Made by a program: the position numbers and the translations under genes
Notes under the pieces: generated by a model
Told to the model about the DNA's origin: nothing
The model's database searches: none
Seen by the model: only the letters and a program-made list of their open reading frames with translations
In this document: positions 33,875 to 42,478 of the stretch, piece by piece
Position numbering within the stretch: position 1 is the stretch's first letter
Layout: each line of letters starts with the position of its first letter
DNA from: Planctomycetota bacterium
Lineage (GTDB): Bacteria > Planctomycetota > Phycisphaerae > Phycisphaerales > UBA1924
NCBI GenBank assembly: GCA_963204725.1
Contig: CAUJHH010000072.1
Span: 1 to 64,000, forward strand
Direction: 5' to 3'
DNA length: 64,000 bases

Positions 33875-34321
33875 TCACGAGCGTCTGCGCTTGCCAAGGC
33901 GTGCTCCGATCAGCACGCCCAGCGTTCCGATCACGGGATTCGACCACGCGACCCATGCGGGCGTCTCGGCCTTCATCATGGCGTCCATGTTCGGGACATC
34001 GCCTGTGCGCAGACCCGGATCGGGCTTCGCAACCATTCCTTGGCTGGCGGCACCGAGCACGCCCAGCACGATCACGACCGCGACGAGCGCGAATGCCGCA
34101 CGCTGGGACCTTGAGATCTTCGCACAGACAAAGCCCCCAACGACAGCTGCCAGCAGGCCGAGCGCGGTGCTGGCGACGATCCAGAGCATGGAGACGTCGT
34201 AGGTGCCCGGCTCGAAGGCCTTGTCGGCACCGATCGCGAGGTAGAGCCCGGTGAGCGTTCCGAAGACCAACACGCCGATCACCAGATAGCCAAGCACGAC
34301 CCCAAGGATTGATCTGAGCAT
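33875..34321 (-). CDS. Small multi-pass membrane protein
   Basis: A 148-residue protein with about four transmembrane helices ('ILGVVLGYLVIGVLVFGTLTGLYLA', 'LWIVASTALGLLAAVVGGFVCA', 'AAFALVAVVIVLGVLGAAS', 'WSNPVIGTLGVLIGARLG') and a basic C-terminal end (KRRRS). Function unknown. It is convergent with the MFS transporter five bases away, and divergent from the desaturase across a 350-base gap. Confidence 0.65.
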   Translation of the reverse strand: MLRSILGVVLGYLVIGVLVFGTLTGLYLAIGADKAFEPGTYDVSMLWIVASTALGLLAAVVGGFVCAKISRSQRAAFALVAVVIVLGVLGAASQGMVAKPDPGLRTGDVPNMDAMMKAETPAWVAWSNPVIGTLGVLIGARLGKRRRS

Positions 34322-34479
34322 GTGACACTCCCTTATTCGTGCGGTCCCTGCCTCGAGAAACGGTTCGGTGGCGATGCGGAAGAACCGGTGGTTGTTGGGC
34401 AGCGTATCAAATGGGTTGCAGGGTGCGCGGGGGTCCTGCGTTCGCCAGATCTCTTCCGGATCGGTGAATTGTGGCCCGT

Positions 34480-34565
34480 GGGTTCCGGCGCGAAAGCGTC
34501 GGAAGAGGCGGGCAGTTGAACCGGCCTAACCTGTCCGGTATCTTCACCCGCGAAATTGCGGGTCG
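34480..34565 (+). ncRNA. Candidate structured RNA in a 354-base gene-free gap
   Basis: No open frame in 34322-34675 looks coding. Inside it three hairpins follow one another: TTCCGGCGC/GCGTCGGAA with a GAAA loop (34483-34504), ACCGG/CCGGT (34520-34539), and ACCCGC/GCGGGT (34546-34563). The GAAA tetraloop on the plus strand suggests transcription towards the desaturase gene 110 bases on, so this could be its leader or an independent RNA. I recognise no riboswitch class. The rest of the gap shows nothing definite. Confidence 0.35.
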
Positions 34566-34675
34566 CGCCTGCGGCACCAATGGCCGAGATCGACATCCAG
34601 AAAGCTGGGTGAGCGATGCCGGAGCAGGCCGATAGATCGTTCGAACCCTAACGCGGAAAGCCGCACGTAGAGCGC

Positions 34676-35704
34676 ATGACACCACCCACGCTGGCCCCGA
34701 GCGCCCCGACCAATGCACCCGCCTCCATGCTGGAGGGAACCTCCGTCACGCTCCCGATCGATCCGACCGAGTTGCTTGTGGCGGGAACGAAGTTCGAGAA
34801 CACGGAGAGCGAGCACCTCGAGGACGCTGGACTCGCGGAACGGATCGCGACGTTCTTTGTCGTGACGCTCCCGGTGGCCGGCGTCGTCGTTTCCATCGTG
34901 CTTCTCTGGGGTGTCGCCTTCAATTGGGTGTATCTCGCCATCATGGCGGGCATGTATCTGGTTTCGGGCCTTGGTATCACCATCGGGTTCCACAGGTATT
35001 TCACGCACAAGTCGTTCGACACATCGAAGCCCGTGGCCGCGTTTCTCGGCATCGCGGGTTCTATGGCCGTTGAGGGCTCGCTGCTCGACTGGGCAGCGAC
35101 GCACCGCAGCCACCACCAGCACAGCGATGGCGATGGCGATCCGCACTCTCCCCACGCCTATGGCGGCGGATTCTGGGGCGTGCTCAGGGGCGCGTGGCAC
35201 TCGCATGTCGGCTGGTTTCTGTCGAATCGTCCGAAGCTTGAGAAGCGATACATCGTGGACCTCCTGAAGGATCCCATGATCCGGCGGGTCGATTCGCTCT
35301 TCCTGCTCTGGGTCGCGCTCGGCCTTGCCATCCCCGCGGTGCTGGGCGGCCTCTTGACGATGTCGTGGATGGGTGTGCTGCTCGGATTCCTATGGGGCGG
35401 ACTGGTGCGGGTCTTCCTCGTCCACCACGTGACGTGGAGCGTGAACTCGGTCTGCCACATCTGGGGCTCCAGGCCGTTCCGCAGCCACGACCACAGCCGC
35501 AACAACCCGATCTTCGGTGTGCTTGCGCTCGGCGAGGGCTGGCACAACAACCACCACGCCTTCCCGGCCTCGGCCCGTCACGGGCTGAAGTGGTGGCAGT
35601 TCGATATCAGCTACATCGTCATCAAGGCGATGTCGTACGTCGGGATCACGCGGAACGTGCGTGTGCCCTCTCGCGAGCGGATCAACGCCAAGCTCGCGGC
35701 GTAG
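34676..35704 (+). CDS. Acyl-CoA/fatty-acid desaturase
   Basis: A 342-residue membrane desaturase that introduces a double bond into acyl chains using O2 and a di-iron centre. The three histidine boxes are visible: HRYFTH (about residue 107), HRSHHQH (about 144) and HNNHHA (about 292). They are separated by hydrophobic helices ('IVLLWGVAFNWVYLAIMAGMYLVSGLGI', 'LFLLWVALGLAIPAVLGGLLTM'). It resembles the delta-9 acyl-CoA desaturase DesC type. The ATG at 34676 lacks a strong SD; an internal ATG at residue 18 exists, but the first 50 residues are poorly conserved in any case. Product likely adjusts membrane fluidity. Confidence 0.87.
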   Translation: MTPPTLAPSAPTNAPASMLEGTSVTLPIDPTELLVAGTKFENTESEHLEDAGLAERIATFFVVTLPVAGVVVSIVLLWGVAFNWVYLAIMAGMYLVSGLGITIGFHRYFTHKSFDTSKPVAAFLGIAGSMAVEGSLLDWAATHRSHHQHSDGDGDPHSPHAYGGGFWGVLRGAWHSHVGWFLSNRPKLEKRYIVDLLKDPMIRRVDSLFLLWVALGLAIPAVLGGLLTMSWMGVLLGFLWGGLVRVFLVHHVTWSVNSVCHIWGSRPFRSHDHSRNNPIFGVLALGEGWHNNHHAFPASARHGLKWWQFDISYIVIKAMSYVGITRNVRVPSRERINAKLAA

Positions 35705-35763
35705 GCCCCGTTCGCCCGGCACGACTGCTCCCACAATTTACGCGTGCCTCAACCTCGCTCACC

Positions 35764-37227
35764 TCAATCCGCGTTCGGCGTGTTCGCCGCCCCGTCGGGC
35801 GCTGGGTCGCGGAAGAAGATCGCGTACATCACGCCTGCTATCGCGATGCAGCCCACACCGATGATCGCCGCGCGTCGCAGCGTCGGATCGACGTACGAAC
35901 CGATCAGGATGCCCACCATGCCGATCACGAAGATCGCGGGAATGATCGGATAGAGCGGCACGCGATACGAGGCGGGAGCGGTTGGTTCGCCCTCGGGTGC
36001 AGGATTCCCGCGCAGTCTTTCGCGCAGCACGATGACGGCGGCTCCCGTGAGCACAAAGAACACCCCGTCGATGAACATCACACCGTTCAGCAGCCAATCC
36101 ACGCCCGCTGATCCCTTCGAGCCCGAGCCGAAGAGTACAAGCAGCGCCAGCACCGTCATCAGCCCGATCGCGGCGATCGGGGTGCCGTGCCGCGGGCTCA
36201 GGTGCCCGAATGGTCGGAAGAACTTGCCGTCGCGCGACATCGCGTACGCCAGGCGCGGCGCGGAGAGAAACTGAACGTTGAGCACGCCAAACGCGGAGAT
36301 CGCAACGGCAGCGGCGACCACGCGGGGCACGATCTGGCCCGCACCCTTGACGTTCACAAGCGCGGCTGCGACCGCATCGGATGCGACGGTCGTGCTCGCT
36401 GCGACACCGTCTACGCCGAGCAGGTGGAGGTACGCCCAGTTGACGAGCATGTACACCGTGATGACGACGAGAACGCCCCCGATGATGGCGCGCGGGAGCG
36501 TCCGGCGCGGCTCGCGAACCTCACCGGAAATCCAGAGGGCCTGCTGCCAGCCCCCGTAGGAGTAGAACGCGGGCACGAGCGCCGCGAGCACCGCGACAAC
36601 GGGAGAGAGCCTGGTCGCGTGCGGGGTATCTGTCGCGGCTCGGAGCGACTGCGTCGGCCAATCACCGAGCGAGAGAGCGAGCGCGCCGACCGCGACCAGT
36701 GTGAAGACCTTGGAGTAGACCGTGAGGTTCTGGATCCGGGATCCCCAGCGGGCGCCGAAGGCGTTTGCCGTGGCGAGCCCGATGATCATGACCGTCGACA
36801 TCGCGAGCATCAGCATGTTCTGGGCGTCGGTCACAGGGTGGCCGGTCGCCGCGACGTAGAAGTATCGCGAGCAGAGCAGCGCCATGATGCAGATCGACCC
36901 TGACTCGATCGCCGTCGTGTTGCAGAAGACGAAGAGGTACGCGGGGAATGGGCCGTAGGAATCACGCAGCACGCGATACTGCGCCCCGCTGTCGTGGTAG
37001 CGTCCGCCGAGCTCCGCGAACGCCATGGCGCCGCAGAGCGCGATGAACCCGCCGATGGCCCAGGCCAGCAGCGACAGCGAGCCACTCCCGGTCAGACGGG
37101 CCACGGTCGACGGTGTGAAGAAGATCCCGACGCCGATGATTGCCCCGATCACAACGCAAGCGGCGTCTCCCGTGCCGAGCACTCTCGGCGGCGCATCGGC
37201 ATGCAGGGCGGGATCTGGATCGTGCAT
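35764..37227 (-). CDS. APC-family amino-acid permease
   Basis: A 487-residue inner-membrane transporter with about twelve transmembrane helices. The first carries the APC signature GAIIGVGIFFTPSTVARLTG. Later segments include 'IMALLCSRYFYVAATG', 'FYSYGGWQQALWISGEVREPRRTLPRAIIGG' and 'VVAAAVAISAFGVLNVQFLSAPRLAYAMSRDGKFFRPFGHLSPRHGTP', typical of the amino-acid/polyamine/LAT group. Substrate unknown. The ATG at 37227 is chosen; a GTG ten codons upstream also fits. Confidence 0.85.
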   Translation of the reverse strand: MHDPDPALHADAPPRVLGTGDAACVVIGAIIGVGIFFTPSTVARLTGSGSLSLLAWAIGGFIALCGAMAFAELGGRYHDSGAQYRVLRDSYGPFPAYLFVFCNTTAIESGSICIMALLCSRYFYVAATGHPVTDAQNMLMLAMSTVMIIGLATANAFGARWGSRIQNLTVYSKVFTLVAVGALALSLGDWPTQSLRAATDTPHATRLSPVVAVLAALVPAFYSYGGWQQALWISGEVREPRRTLPRAIIGGVLVVITVYMLVNWAYLHLLGVDGVAASTTVASDAVAAALVNVKGAGQIVPRVVAAAVAISAFGVLNVQFLSAPRLAYAMSRDGKFFRPFGHLSPRHGTPIAAIGLMTVLALLVLFGSGSKGSAGVDWLLNGVMFIDGVFFVLTGAAVIVLRERLRGNPAPEGEPTAPASYRVPLYPIIPAIFVIGMVGILIGSYVDPTLRRAAIIGVGCIAIAGVMYAIFFRDPAPDGAANTPNAD

Positions 37228-37269
37228 GGGGGCGAGTGTACTGGCATGGGCCGTCACTCGCCCAATGAA

Positions 37270-37301
37270 GAACGCCGGTCGCCTCCCGGCGACCGGCGTT
37301 C
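37270..37301 (-). terminator. Strong hairpin after the PEP-CTERM gene
   Basis: A perfect 14-bp stem (37270-37283 with 37288-37301) with a four-base loop lies 29 bases after the stop of the minus-strand PEP-CTERM gene at 37330. It is followed by TTCTTCATT on that strand, a weak T-rich tail. Its placement suits transcription termination before the permease gene. Confidence 0.65.
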
Positions 37302-37329
37302 AAATTGAAGGATTCAGACCGAGGCCGGC

Positions 37330-38019
37330 TCACGCACGACGACGGCGACCGACGAGGCCCATCGCGCCCAGCAGGGCCAGTGACGAGGGGGCCGGGACAA
37401 CGATGTCCGTGAAGCCCGTGAGGACCGTCACGTCGTTGTCGCCGGACGACAGGAAGTCGACCGCGACCGTCAGCGTACCGAAGCCCGACAGGTCCGGACC
37501 GGCGACGGGGCCGGTGGCGAACGAGCCATAGGTGTGGAGCGAGCCGGCAGGGCCAGCGCCGAACGCGGCTGACGCACCGACATCAACGCCCAGGTCGGTC
37601 GGACCATCAACCCACGAGCGCTGGATCGTGCCGAAGCCGCCCGTGGTTGAGATGGAGACGCCGTTGCCGCGGAAGTCGGTCATGCCACCGACGATCGACG
37701 AGACGATCGTCGTCGCTCCGGCGTCAAGCGTGATCGGCATCGAGAACGTGAACGCGAACGTCGAGGCGGCGCCGAAGTCGGTCACGGCCAGGCCGTAAGC
37801 GATCGTCGCGCCCGCATCCCGGGGCGTCTCCAGCGCTTCGACGACGGTGTCGCCGAAGTTGTAGATCGCCGGAACGAGGCGGAACTGGCCATCGACCTCA
37901 AACGACTCGAGCTCATAGCTCGAGCCATCGATCAGGACGGAAGCCACAGGGCCGGCCGAAGCCAAGCCCGCCAAGGACGCAATGGCCGCGGTGGCGGCAA
38001 TGTATCGAGCGAAACGCAT
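37330..38019 (-). CDS. PEP-CTERM-like surface protein
   Basis: A 229-residue exported protein. It has a signal peptide (ARYIAATAAIASLAGLASA, cut near residue 22), a beta-rich body of low similarity, and a C-terminal sorting signal VPAPSSLALLGAMGLVGRRRRA: a Pro-containing motif, a hydrophobic helix and an arginine end. This is the VPAP variant common in planctomycetes, recognised by exosortase-type systems. The body shows no recognised enzyme motif. It has AGAGGAG about eight bases before the ATG and a strong hairpin after the stop. Confidence 0.8.
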   Translation of the reverse strand: MRFARYIAATAAIASLAGLASAGPVASVLIDGSSYELESFEVDGQFRLVPAIYNFGDTVVEALETPRDAGATIAYGLAVTDFGAASTFAFTFSMPITLDAGATTIVSSIVGGMTDFRGNGVSISTTGGFGTIQRSWVDGPTDLGVDVGASAAFGAGPAGSLHTYGSFATGPVAGPDLSGFGTLTVAVDFLSSGDNDVTVLTGFTDIVVPAPSSLALLGAMGLVGRRRRA

Positions 38020-38413
38020 GCTCTTTCTCCTCTTACCAGATGAACCCGCACTCGCGGGAGGGTCTCTCCACTCACGCTCTACGAGGCGTGTTGCCTAAAG
38101 ATGCCACAAAGTACTCTCAAATCAAGACTTATGATATTGTATTCGACTCGTTTTGGGTGGTTTTGCGGCGCGGTCAATACTCTCGGACGCATCACCCACG
38201 TTATCAGACGCCGTGTCGTCCTCTTTGGTCTGATAGCCAACGACGTGCCGCACGGGTGAGTCAACACGCGATCTGTCGGTCCGTGGTCAACTCGCATACT
38301 CAGATTCTGAAGTTCGATTCATGCGCGTCTCATCGTGCCGTCGCCCGCACGTGGTCTGATCTATTTCATGGCCGCGTCCGCGAACCGCGCGAGCGCCACA
38401 AGGGAGCCCCGAC
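38020..38413. promoter_or_regulatory. AT-rich upstream region of the PEP-CTERM gene
   Basis: No gene is seen in these 394 bases. About 38098-38170 is distinctly AT-rich against its surroundings and lies 80-150 bases upstream of the PEP-CTERM gene (minus strand). A TACAAT-like -10 element reads on the minus strand at 38136-38141, but no convincing -35 box is paired with it. The right half also carries the upstream region of the small Cys-rich gene at 38414. Confidence 0.4.
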
Positions 38414-38644
38414 ATGGCACCATGTGAGATCTGCGGCAACGAGTATGACCGCGCGATGGAGATTGTCCTCGACGGGCGTACCTTCCGCTTCGACAGCGTC
38501 GAGTGCACAATCCACAGACTGGCGCCCCGCTGCGGACATGGCTGCTGTCACGTCATCGGACTCGGTGTTCGCGCCGACGACTCCAGCTTCTGCTGCGATC
38601 ATTGCGTGCGTGAACATGACCCGGCACCGCCCGCTCGTCGATGA
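38414..38644 (+). CDS. Small cysteine-rich metal-binding protein
   Basis: A 76-residue protein with pairs of cysteines: 'PCEICGNEYDRAMEIVLDGRTFRFDSVECTIHRLAPRCGHGCCHVIGLGVRADDSSFCCDHC'. The layout (CxxCGNEYD…FDS.EC.IH.LAP.C.HC.C..IG.GV…FCC.HC) matches a widespread small family sometimes called prokaryotic metallothionein-like. It most likely binds zinc; the role is not known. A GGGAG lies eight to nine bases before the ATG. Confidence 0.75.
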   Translation: MAPCEICGNEYDRAMEIVLDGRTFRFDSVECTIHRLAPRCGHGCCHVIGLGVRADDSSFCCDHCVREHDPAPPARR

Positions 38645-39231
38645 TCCGTCGCGTCCCGCGCGATCGCCAAGCCCCGCAGTTCCTGATTCGCTCCGCCGGA
38701 CCCGATGCTTGTGGCGGCCCGACCCGCAGCGAACCGGACACTGGCAGTGGCGGAGCCGCGATCCTGCGGTACACTTCGTGAGCATCTTTCACGGGGATTG
38801 CTGTATGACTGCCATTGCCTGAACAACCTGTGCGCGTCCGCACGTGAGCCCAAGCAGTGGGCCCATGCTTGACGACAAGCCAAGTCCGGCACGACCGCCG
38901 TTCACGCCGCAAGCGCGCCTTAGGCCTTTACCGCTGTGACCGGGACTGGCGGCTCTGCGCACGGTTGTTCCAAGCCAAACCGAGCCATGCCCTGGCGTGC
39001 GAGTCTTCGCGCGTGCTGCCATCGCATGGATTCTCTCACATGCTCTGAGCGTTCCAGTCGCGAGCCCTCGCTCGTTGTTGCCGCCCACGATCCTGGAATC
39101 GTCCAGACTCGGCGCAACCGCGATCGATTCGGCTCTCAGCCAGACCGCTCGGGCCGTGGTGTGCTGCGCGCCTTTCTGGCGGCGCGGCCACGAGCCCGAG
39201 GACAAGAACCCGTATCCGGATACACGCACGA
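38645..39231. other. Gene-free stretch
   Basis: No supported gene lies in these 587 bases. The open frames present are short, change strand and lack family-like features. A perfect palindrome GTATCCGGATAC sits at 39212-39223, eight bases before the start of the RNHCP gene, and could be an operator. Nothing else stands out. Confidence 0.45.
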
Positions 39232-39585
39232 ATGTCTCGCAAATCCCAGTCCGATTCAGACTTCACTTGCATCGCCTGCTTGAACCGCGTCTCGCAAGCC
39301 ACATGGGGCACGAAGCATCGCAACCACTGTCCGGCGTGCCTCTGGTCGCGTCATGTCGACGAGGAGCCGGGCGACAGACGCTGCGCATGCCGCGAGCCGA
39401 TGGAACCCATCGCCATTGAGGTGCGCCAGGATGGCGAATGGGCCATTGTGCATCGGTGCGCGGGGTGCGACACGCTCCGCACCAACCGCATCGCTGGCGA
39501 CGACCACGAACTGGCGTTGCTCGGGCTTGCGCTGCGCCCCATCGCCAGCCCGGCATTCCCATTGGGAGATCTCGGAAGGAGATAG
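39232..39585 (+). CDS. RNHCP-domain zinc-ribbon protein
   Basis: A 117-residue protein with the RNHCP domain: FTCIACLNRVSQATWGTKHRNHCPACLWSRHVD, where two CxxC pairs would bind zinc and RNHCP gives the family its name. A second zinc-ribbon-like part follows (RCACREPMEPI, then HRCAGCDTLRTNRIAGDD). The family is small and of unknown role; nucleic-acid binding is plausible from the fold. It stands alone before the GNAT gene, 74 bases upstream of it. Confidence 0.75.
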   Translation: MSRKSQSDSDFTCIACLNRVSQATWGTKHRNHCPACLWSRHVDEEPGDRRCACREPMEPIAIEVRQDGEWAIVHRCAGCDTLRTNRIAGDDHELALLGLALRPIASPAFPLGDLGRR

Positions 39586-39659
39586 CTCCCGCCAATCGCC
39601 CACCCGTGCGCGGCGTCGGCTCGGACCACATGGCCGACCGACGCCGCTACGCTGTGGGC

Positions 39660-40172
39660 ATGGCCCAACTGAACATCAGACAGGCCCGTGTCGAGGACGC
39701 GGGGCTGATTCTTCAACTCGTGAAAGATCTCGCGAAGTACGAGCGGGATCCCGATGCCGTTGTGATGACCGAGGAACTCGTGCGAAAGCACATCTTCGGC
39801 ATTGGCCTCGCGCCGGGCGAACGCGGCCCGATCGCGGAGGCCCTGATCGGCGAGGTGGACGGTGTCGCGCAGGGGTGCGCGGTCTTCTTTCACAACTTCT
39901 CGACCTGGGCCGGACGCCCCGGGATCTACCTCGAGGACCTCTACGTGCGCCCGGCGGCACGCGGCGTCGGCCTCGGCAAGGCGCTCCTTGCGCATGTCGC
40001 ACACGTCGCGGTCGAACGCGGCTGCGCCCGCATGGATTGGCTCGTTATTGACTGGAACGAGCCCGCCATCGGGTTTTACAAGTCGCTTGGCGCGCGCTCG
40101 CTCAATGACTGGACCAATTTCCGGCTTGAGGACGATCATCTCCGGCGCGTTGCAGCATCGGCGCGGGTGTGA
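39660..40172 (+). CDS. GNAT acetyltransferase, diamine/SSAT-like
   Basis: A 170-residue acetyltransferase that resembles spermidine/spermine N1- or diamine acetyltransferase. The acetyl-CoA site is in 'YLEDLYVRPAARGVGLGKALLAHVAHVAV' (RxGxGxA pyrophosphate loop) and the C-terminal motif is 'WNEPAIGFYKSLGARSLNDWTNFRL'. Substrate not proven; polyamine or thialysine-like amines are likely by family. Start ATG at 39660 begins MAQLNIRQARVEDAGLI, the normal family N-terminus. It abuts the convergent ankyrin-like gene. Confidence 0.85.
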   Translation: MAQLNIRQARVEDAGLILQLVKDLAKYERDPDAVVMTEELVRKHIFGIGLAPGERGPIAEALIGEVDGVAQGCAVFFHNFSTWAGRPGIYLEDLYVRPAARGVGLGKALLAHVAHVAVERGCARMDWLVIDWNEPAIGFYKSLGARSLNDWTNFRLEDDHLRRVAASARV

Positions 40173-41015
40173 TCAGAACCGCTTCGCGGTGATCAGCGGG
40201 ACGGGCGCTGAGATCGCAAGGGAGCTCGCCGGAGCGCCGCCACCGGTCTCGGCAAACGAGAACGTGATCCGGACACTCGGCGCCCCTGCCGGATGGAACG
40301 TGTGATCTCCAAGGTGTGTCAGCCCGCGCCACGATCCGCCAACCGCGCCGAGCGAGAGCACCTGCTGCCGCTCCTGGAACAGCACTTCGAGAACTTGTGT
40401 GTCGCCCGGTCCGAATCGATATCGCCCGAGATATGTGCCCCGCATCGCCTCGTCCAGAGGCACGCTCGGATACGGCAGATCGGCGCCCTCGACCGTGGCG
40501 AGATACTCGGCGACCAGAGCCGCGCCATCTTTCCCCGCCCGCGCGTGATGCGCAAGATTGAATCCGTGCGGTCCGCGCGAGCGCTCAATGCCCGGTGTCG
40601 ACACGATGATGGCACGAACCGCATCGACGTTGCCCAGCATCGCGAGCGTGAAAATGTCCGGTCGCGCCCCGTGCTCCATCAGCATCGCTGCGATCTCTCG
40701 ATTGCCGACGTGCGAGGCGGCGCCGAGCGCGGTCTCCCAATCCCCGAAGCCCCAGTCCCACGTCGCGTTGGCGAGCTGCGGCCTCTCTTTCAGAAGCGCG
40801 GCCACGCGAGCCGCGTTGCCGTGCGATGCACCAACCGTTTCCTGGACGAGCGATCTGGGCTGCGAAGGAAAGTCGGACAGGTCCAGAGGATCTTCGGCGT
40901 GGCCACCCGCGATGACGCCGGACCCGGTCCCGGAGAGTGCTCTCGCATCGAGTGCAAGCCAGGCGAGCAGGACGGAAGATGCTCCGAGACAGGTGCGCCG
41001 CGAGATGACGGGCAT
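40173..41015 (-). CDS. Tat-exported ankyrin-repeat protein
   Basis: A 280-residue exported protein. The N-terminus (VISRRTCLGASSVLLAWLALDARA) has the twin-arginine pattern, so export by the Tat system is likely. About four ankyrin-like repeats follow ('GNAARVAALLKERPQLANATWDWGFGDWETALGAASHVGNREIAAMLMEHGARPDIFTLAMLGNVDAVRAIIVST', then 'NLAHHARAGKDGAALVAEYL'). The remaining C-terminal segment is a beta-rich domain. Ankyrin repeats mediate protein binding; the partner is unknown. The start ATG at 41015 is the first with a plausible signal. Confidence 0.75.
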   Translation of the reverse strand: MPVISRRTCLGASSVLLAWLALDARALSGTGSGVIAGGHAEDPLDLSDFPSQPRSLVQETVGASHGNAARVAALLKERPQLANATWDWGFGDWETALGAASHVGNREIAAMLMEHGARPDIFTLAMLGNVDAVRAIIVSTPGIERSRGPHGFNLAHHARAGKDGAALVAEYLATVEGADLPYPSVPLDEAMRGTYLGRYRFGPGDTQVLEVLFQERQQVLSLGAVGGSWRGLTHLGDHTFHPAGAPSVRITFSFAETGGGAPASSLAISAPVPLITAKRF

Positions 41016-41291
41016 GGGTGGGCTCCAAAGGCCATGAGTGGCTGGATGACGAGCCGGATTCGGGCGTGGTGGGCGATCCGGCGGGATCGTCCCCAATGAA
41101 TGTTTGTACTCGAACCTTCCGGGCGGGTTTCGGGTATTCATGATCAAGGGTGCCATCGCACCAGAGACGAGGACCGCGTATTTGTGCGAACACAAGCCGC
41201 CCGAGCGGCATCTGAACTATGACGTCCCGGCTGCGAGGGTGTTCCCTTGCGAGAATGATCGTGTTACCGTATTGATGAGGAGCGAACCACC

Positions 41292-42416
41292 GTGAAGCCG
41301 CCAACCCTTGCCCTGTTGCTCGCCGGTTCCGTCCTGATCTCCGGCATCGGAACACGCATGCTGCTTGGGAGCGCGTCGGCGTCTTCACGCGTGATGGGCG
41401 TGGTCGAAACCCTTGGCCCCATCGGGGCATCAGAGGACGGCATGAACGCAGAAACCGCAAGCGGCCCGCGCTACTCGCGATCGGGCAACGACATCACGCG
41501 ACTCGATGAGAATCAGATCACCGTGCTGGCCGCCAAGCTCACGCCCGAGGACGCGAAGGTCATCCTTAAGAAAGGCACTGAAGCTGCATTCTGTGGCAAT
41601 CTCCTCGACAACAAGATGGAGGGGACATATCTCTGCAAGCTCTGTGAGCTGCCGTTGTTCAGTTCGAGCGCGAAGTTCAACTCGGGCACCGGGTGGCCCT
41701 CCTTCTTCCAGCCCTTTGACAAGGACCATGTCCGCTACGAGAGGGACACGGCGTACGGCATGACGCGCGTTGAGATCATGTGCGAGCGTTGCGGCGGGCA
41801 CCTCGGCCACGTCTTCGACGATGGTCCCGCGCCCACCGGCCTCCGCTACTGCCTCAACTCGGCGTCACTCGACTTTGTCGAGAACGGCAAGGACCTCCCC
41901 GTGATGGCGCGGCCCGTCGCTGTCGAGAAGGCGTACTTTGCCGGCGGCTGCTTCTGGGGCGTCGAAGACCAGTTCCAGCAGATCCCCGGCGTCGTCAATG
42001 CCGTGAGCGGCTACCAGGGCGGCAAGGTCCAGTCGCCCACCTACAAGCAGGTTTGCTACGAGAACACGGGGCATGCCGAGGCGGTTGAGGTCTCGTTCGA
42101 TCCCGCACGCGTCTCGTACGCCGATCTCCTCAAATGGTTCTTCAAAGTGCACAACCCGACGACGCTGAACCGGCAGGGTCCCGACGTGGGCACGCAGTAC
42201 CGCTCTGCAATCTTCGCGACCGATCAGAAGCAACTCGACGAGGCGAACGCCTATATCGCGTCGCTCCAATCCTCCGAGAAGTACAAGAACCGCAGGATCG
42301 TGACCCAGGTCGCGCTCGTTTCTGAGGCGGGTCCGTTCTGGCCGGCGGAGGAGTACCACCAGGACTACCACGAGAAGCACGGAGGCACGTGTGCGCTCCC
42401 CAGCGACGATGAATGA
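41292..42416 (+). CDS. msrAB: Secreted MsrB-MsrA methionine sulfoxide reductase fusion
   Basis: A 374-residue bifunctional enzyme repairing oxidised methionine; MsrB reduces the R- and MsrA the S-sulfoxide. The N-terminus is a signal or anchor helix (LALLLAGSVLISGIGTRML), pointing to the periplasm. MsrB occupies about residues 65-200, with zinc pairs CKLC and CERC and the catalytic Cys in RYCLNSASLDF. MsrA occupies about 210-374, with the catalytic GCFWG and the C-terminal 'EYHQDYHEKHGG'. Domain order B-A differs from the common A-B fusion. The GTG start has AGGAG about nine bases upstream. Confidence 0.9.
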   Translation: MKPPTLALLLAGSVLISGIGTRMLLGSASASSRVMGVVETLGPIGASEDGMNAETASGPRYSRSGNDITRLDENQITVLAAKLTPEDAKVILKKGTEAAFCGNLLDNKMEGTYLCKLCELPLFSSSAKFNSGTGWPSFFQPFDKDHVRYERDTAYGMTRVEIMCERCGGHLGHVFDDGPAPTGLRYCLNSASLDFVENGKDLPVMARPVAVEKAYFAGGCFWGVEDQFQQIPGVVNAVSGYQGGKVQSPTYKQVCYENTGHAEAVEVSFDPARVSYADLLKWFFKVHNPTTLNRQGPDVGTQYRSAIFATDQKQLDEANAYIASLQSSEKYKNRRIVTQVALVSEAGPFWPAEEYHQDYHEKHGGTCALPSDDE

Positions 42417-42478
42417 TTGCTGACGGGTTGCCGCGCGAGAGATTCTGGTACGATGCTCGTGTCCGGAGGGAAGGGCCC

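Noticed and set aside
38645-39231. Short open frames between the Cys-rich and RNHCP genes
   Set aside because: They overlap each other on both strands, lack family-like motifs or credible ribosome sites, and are better read as non-coding.
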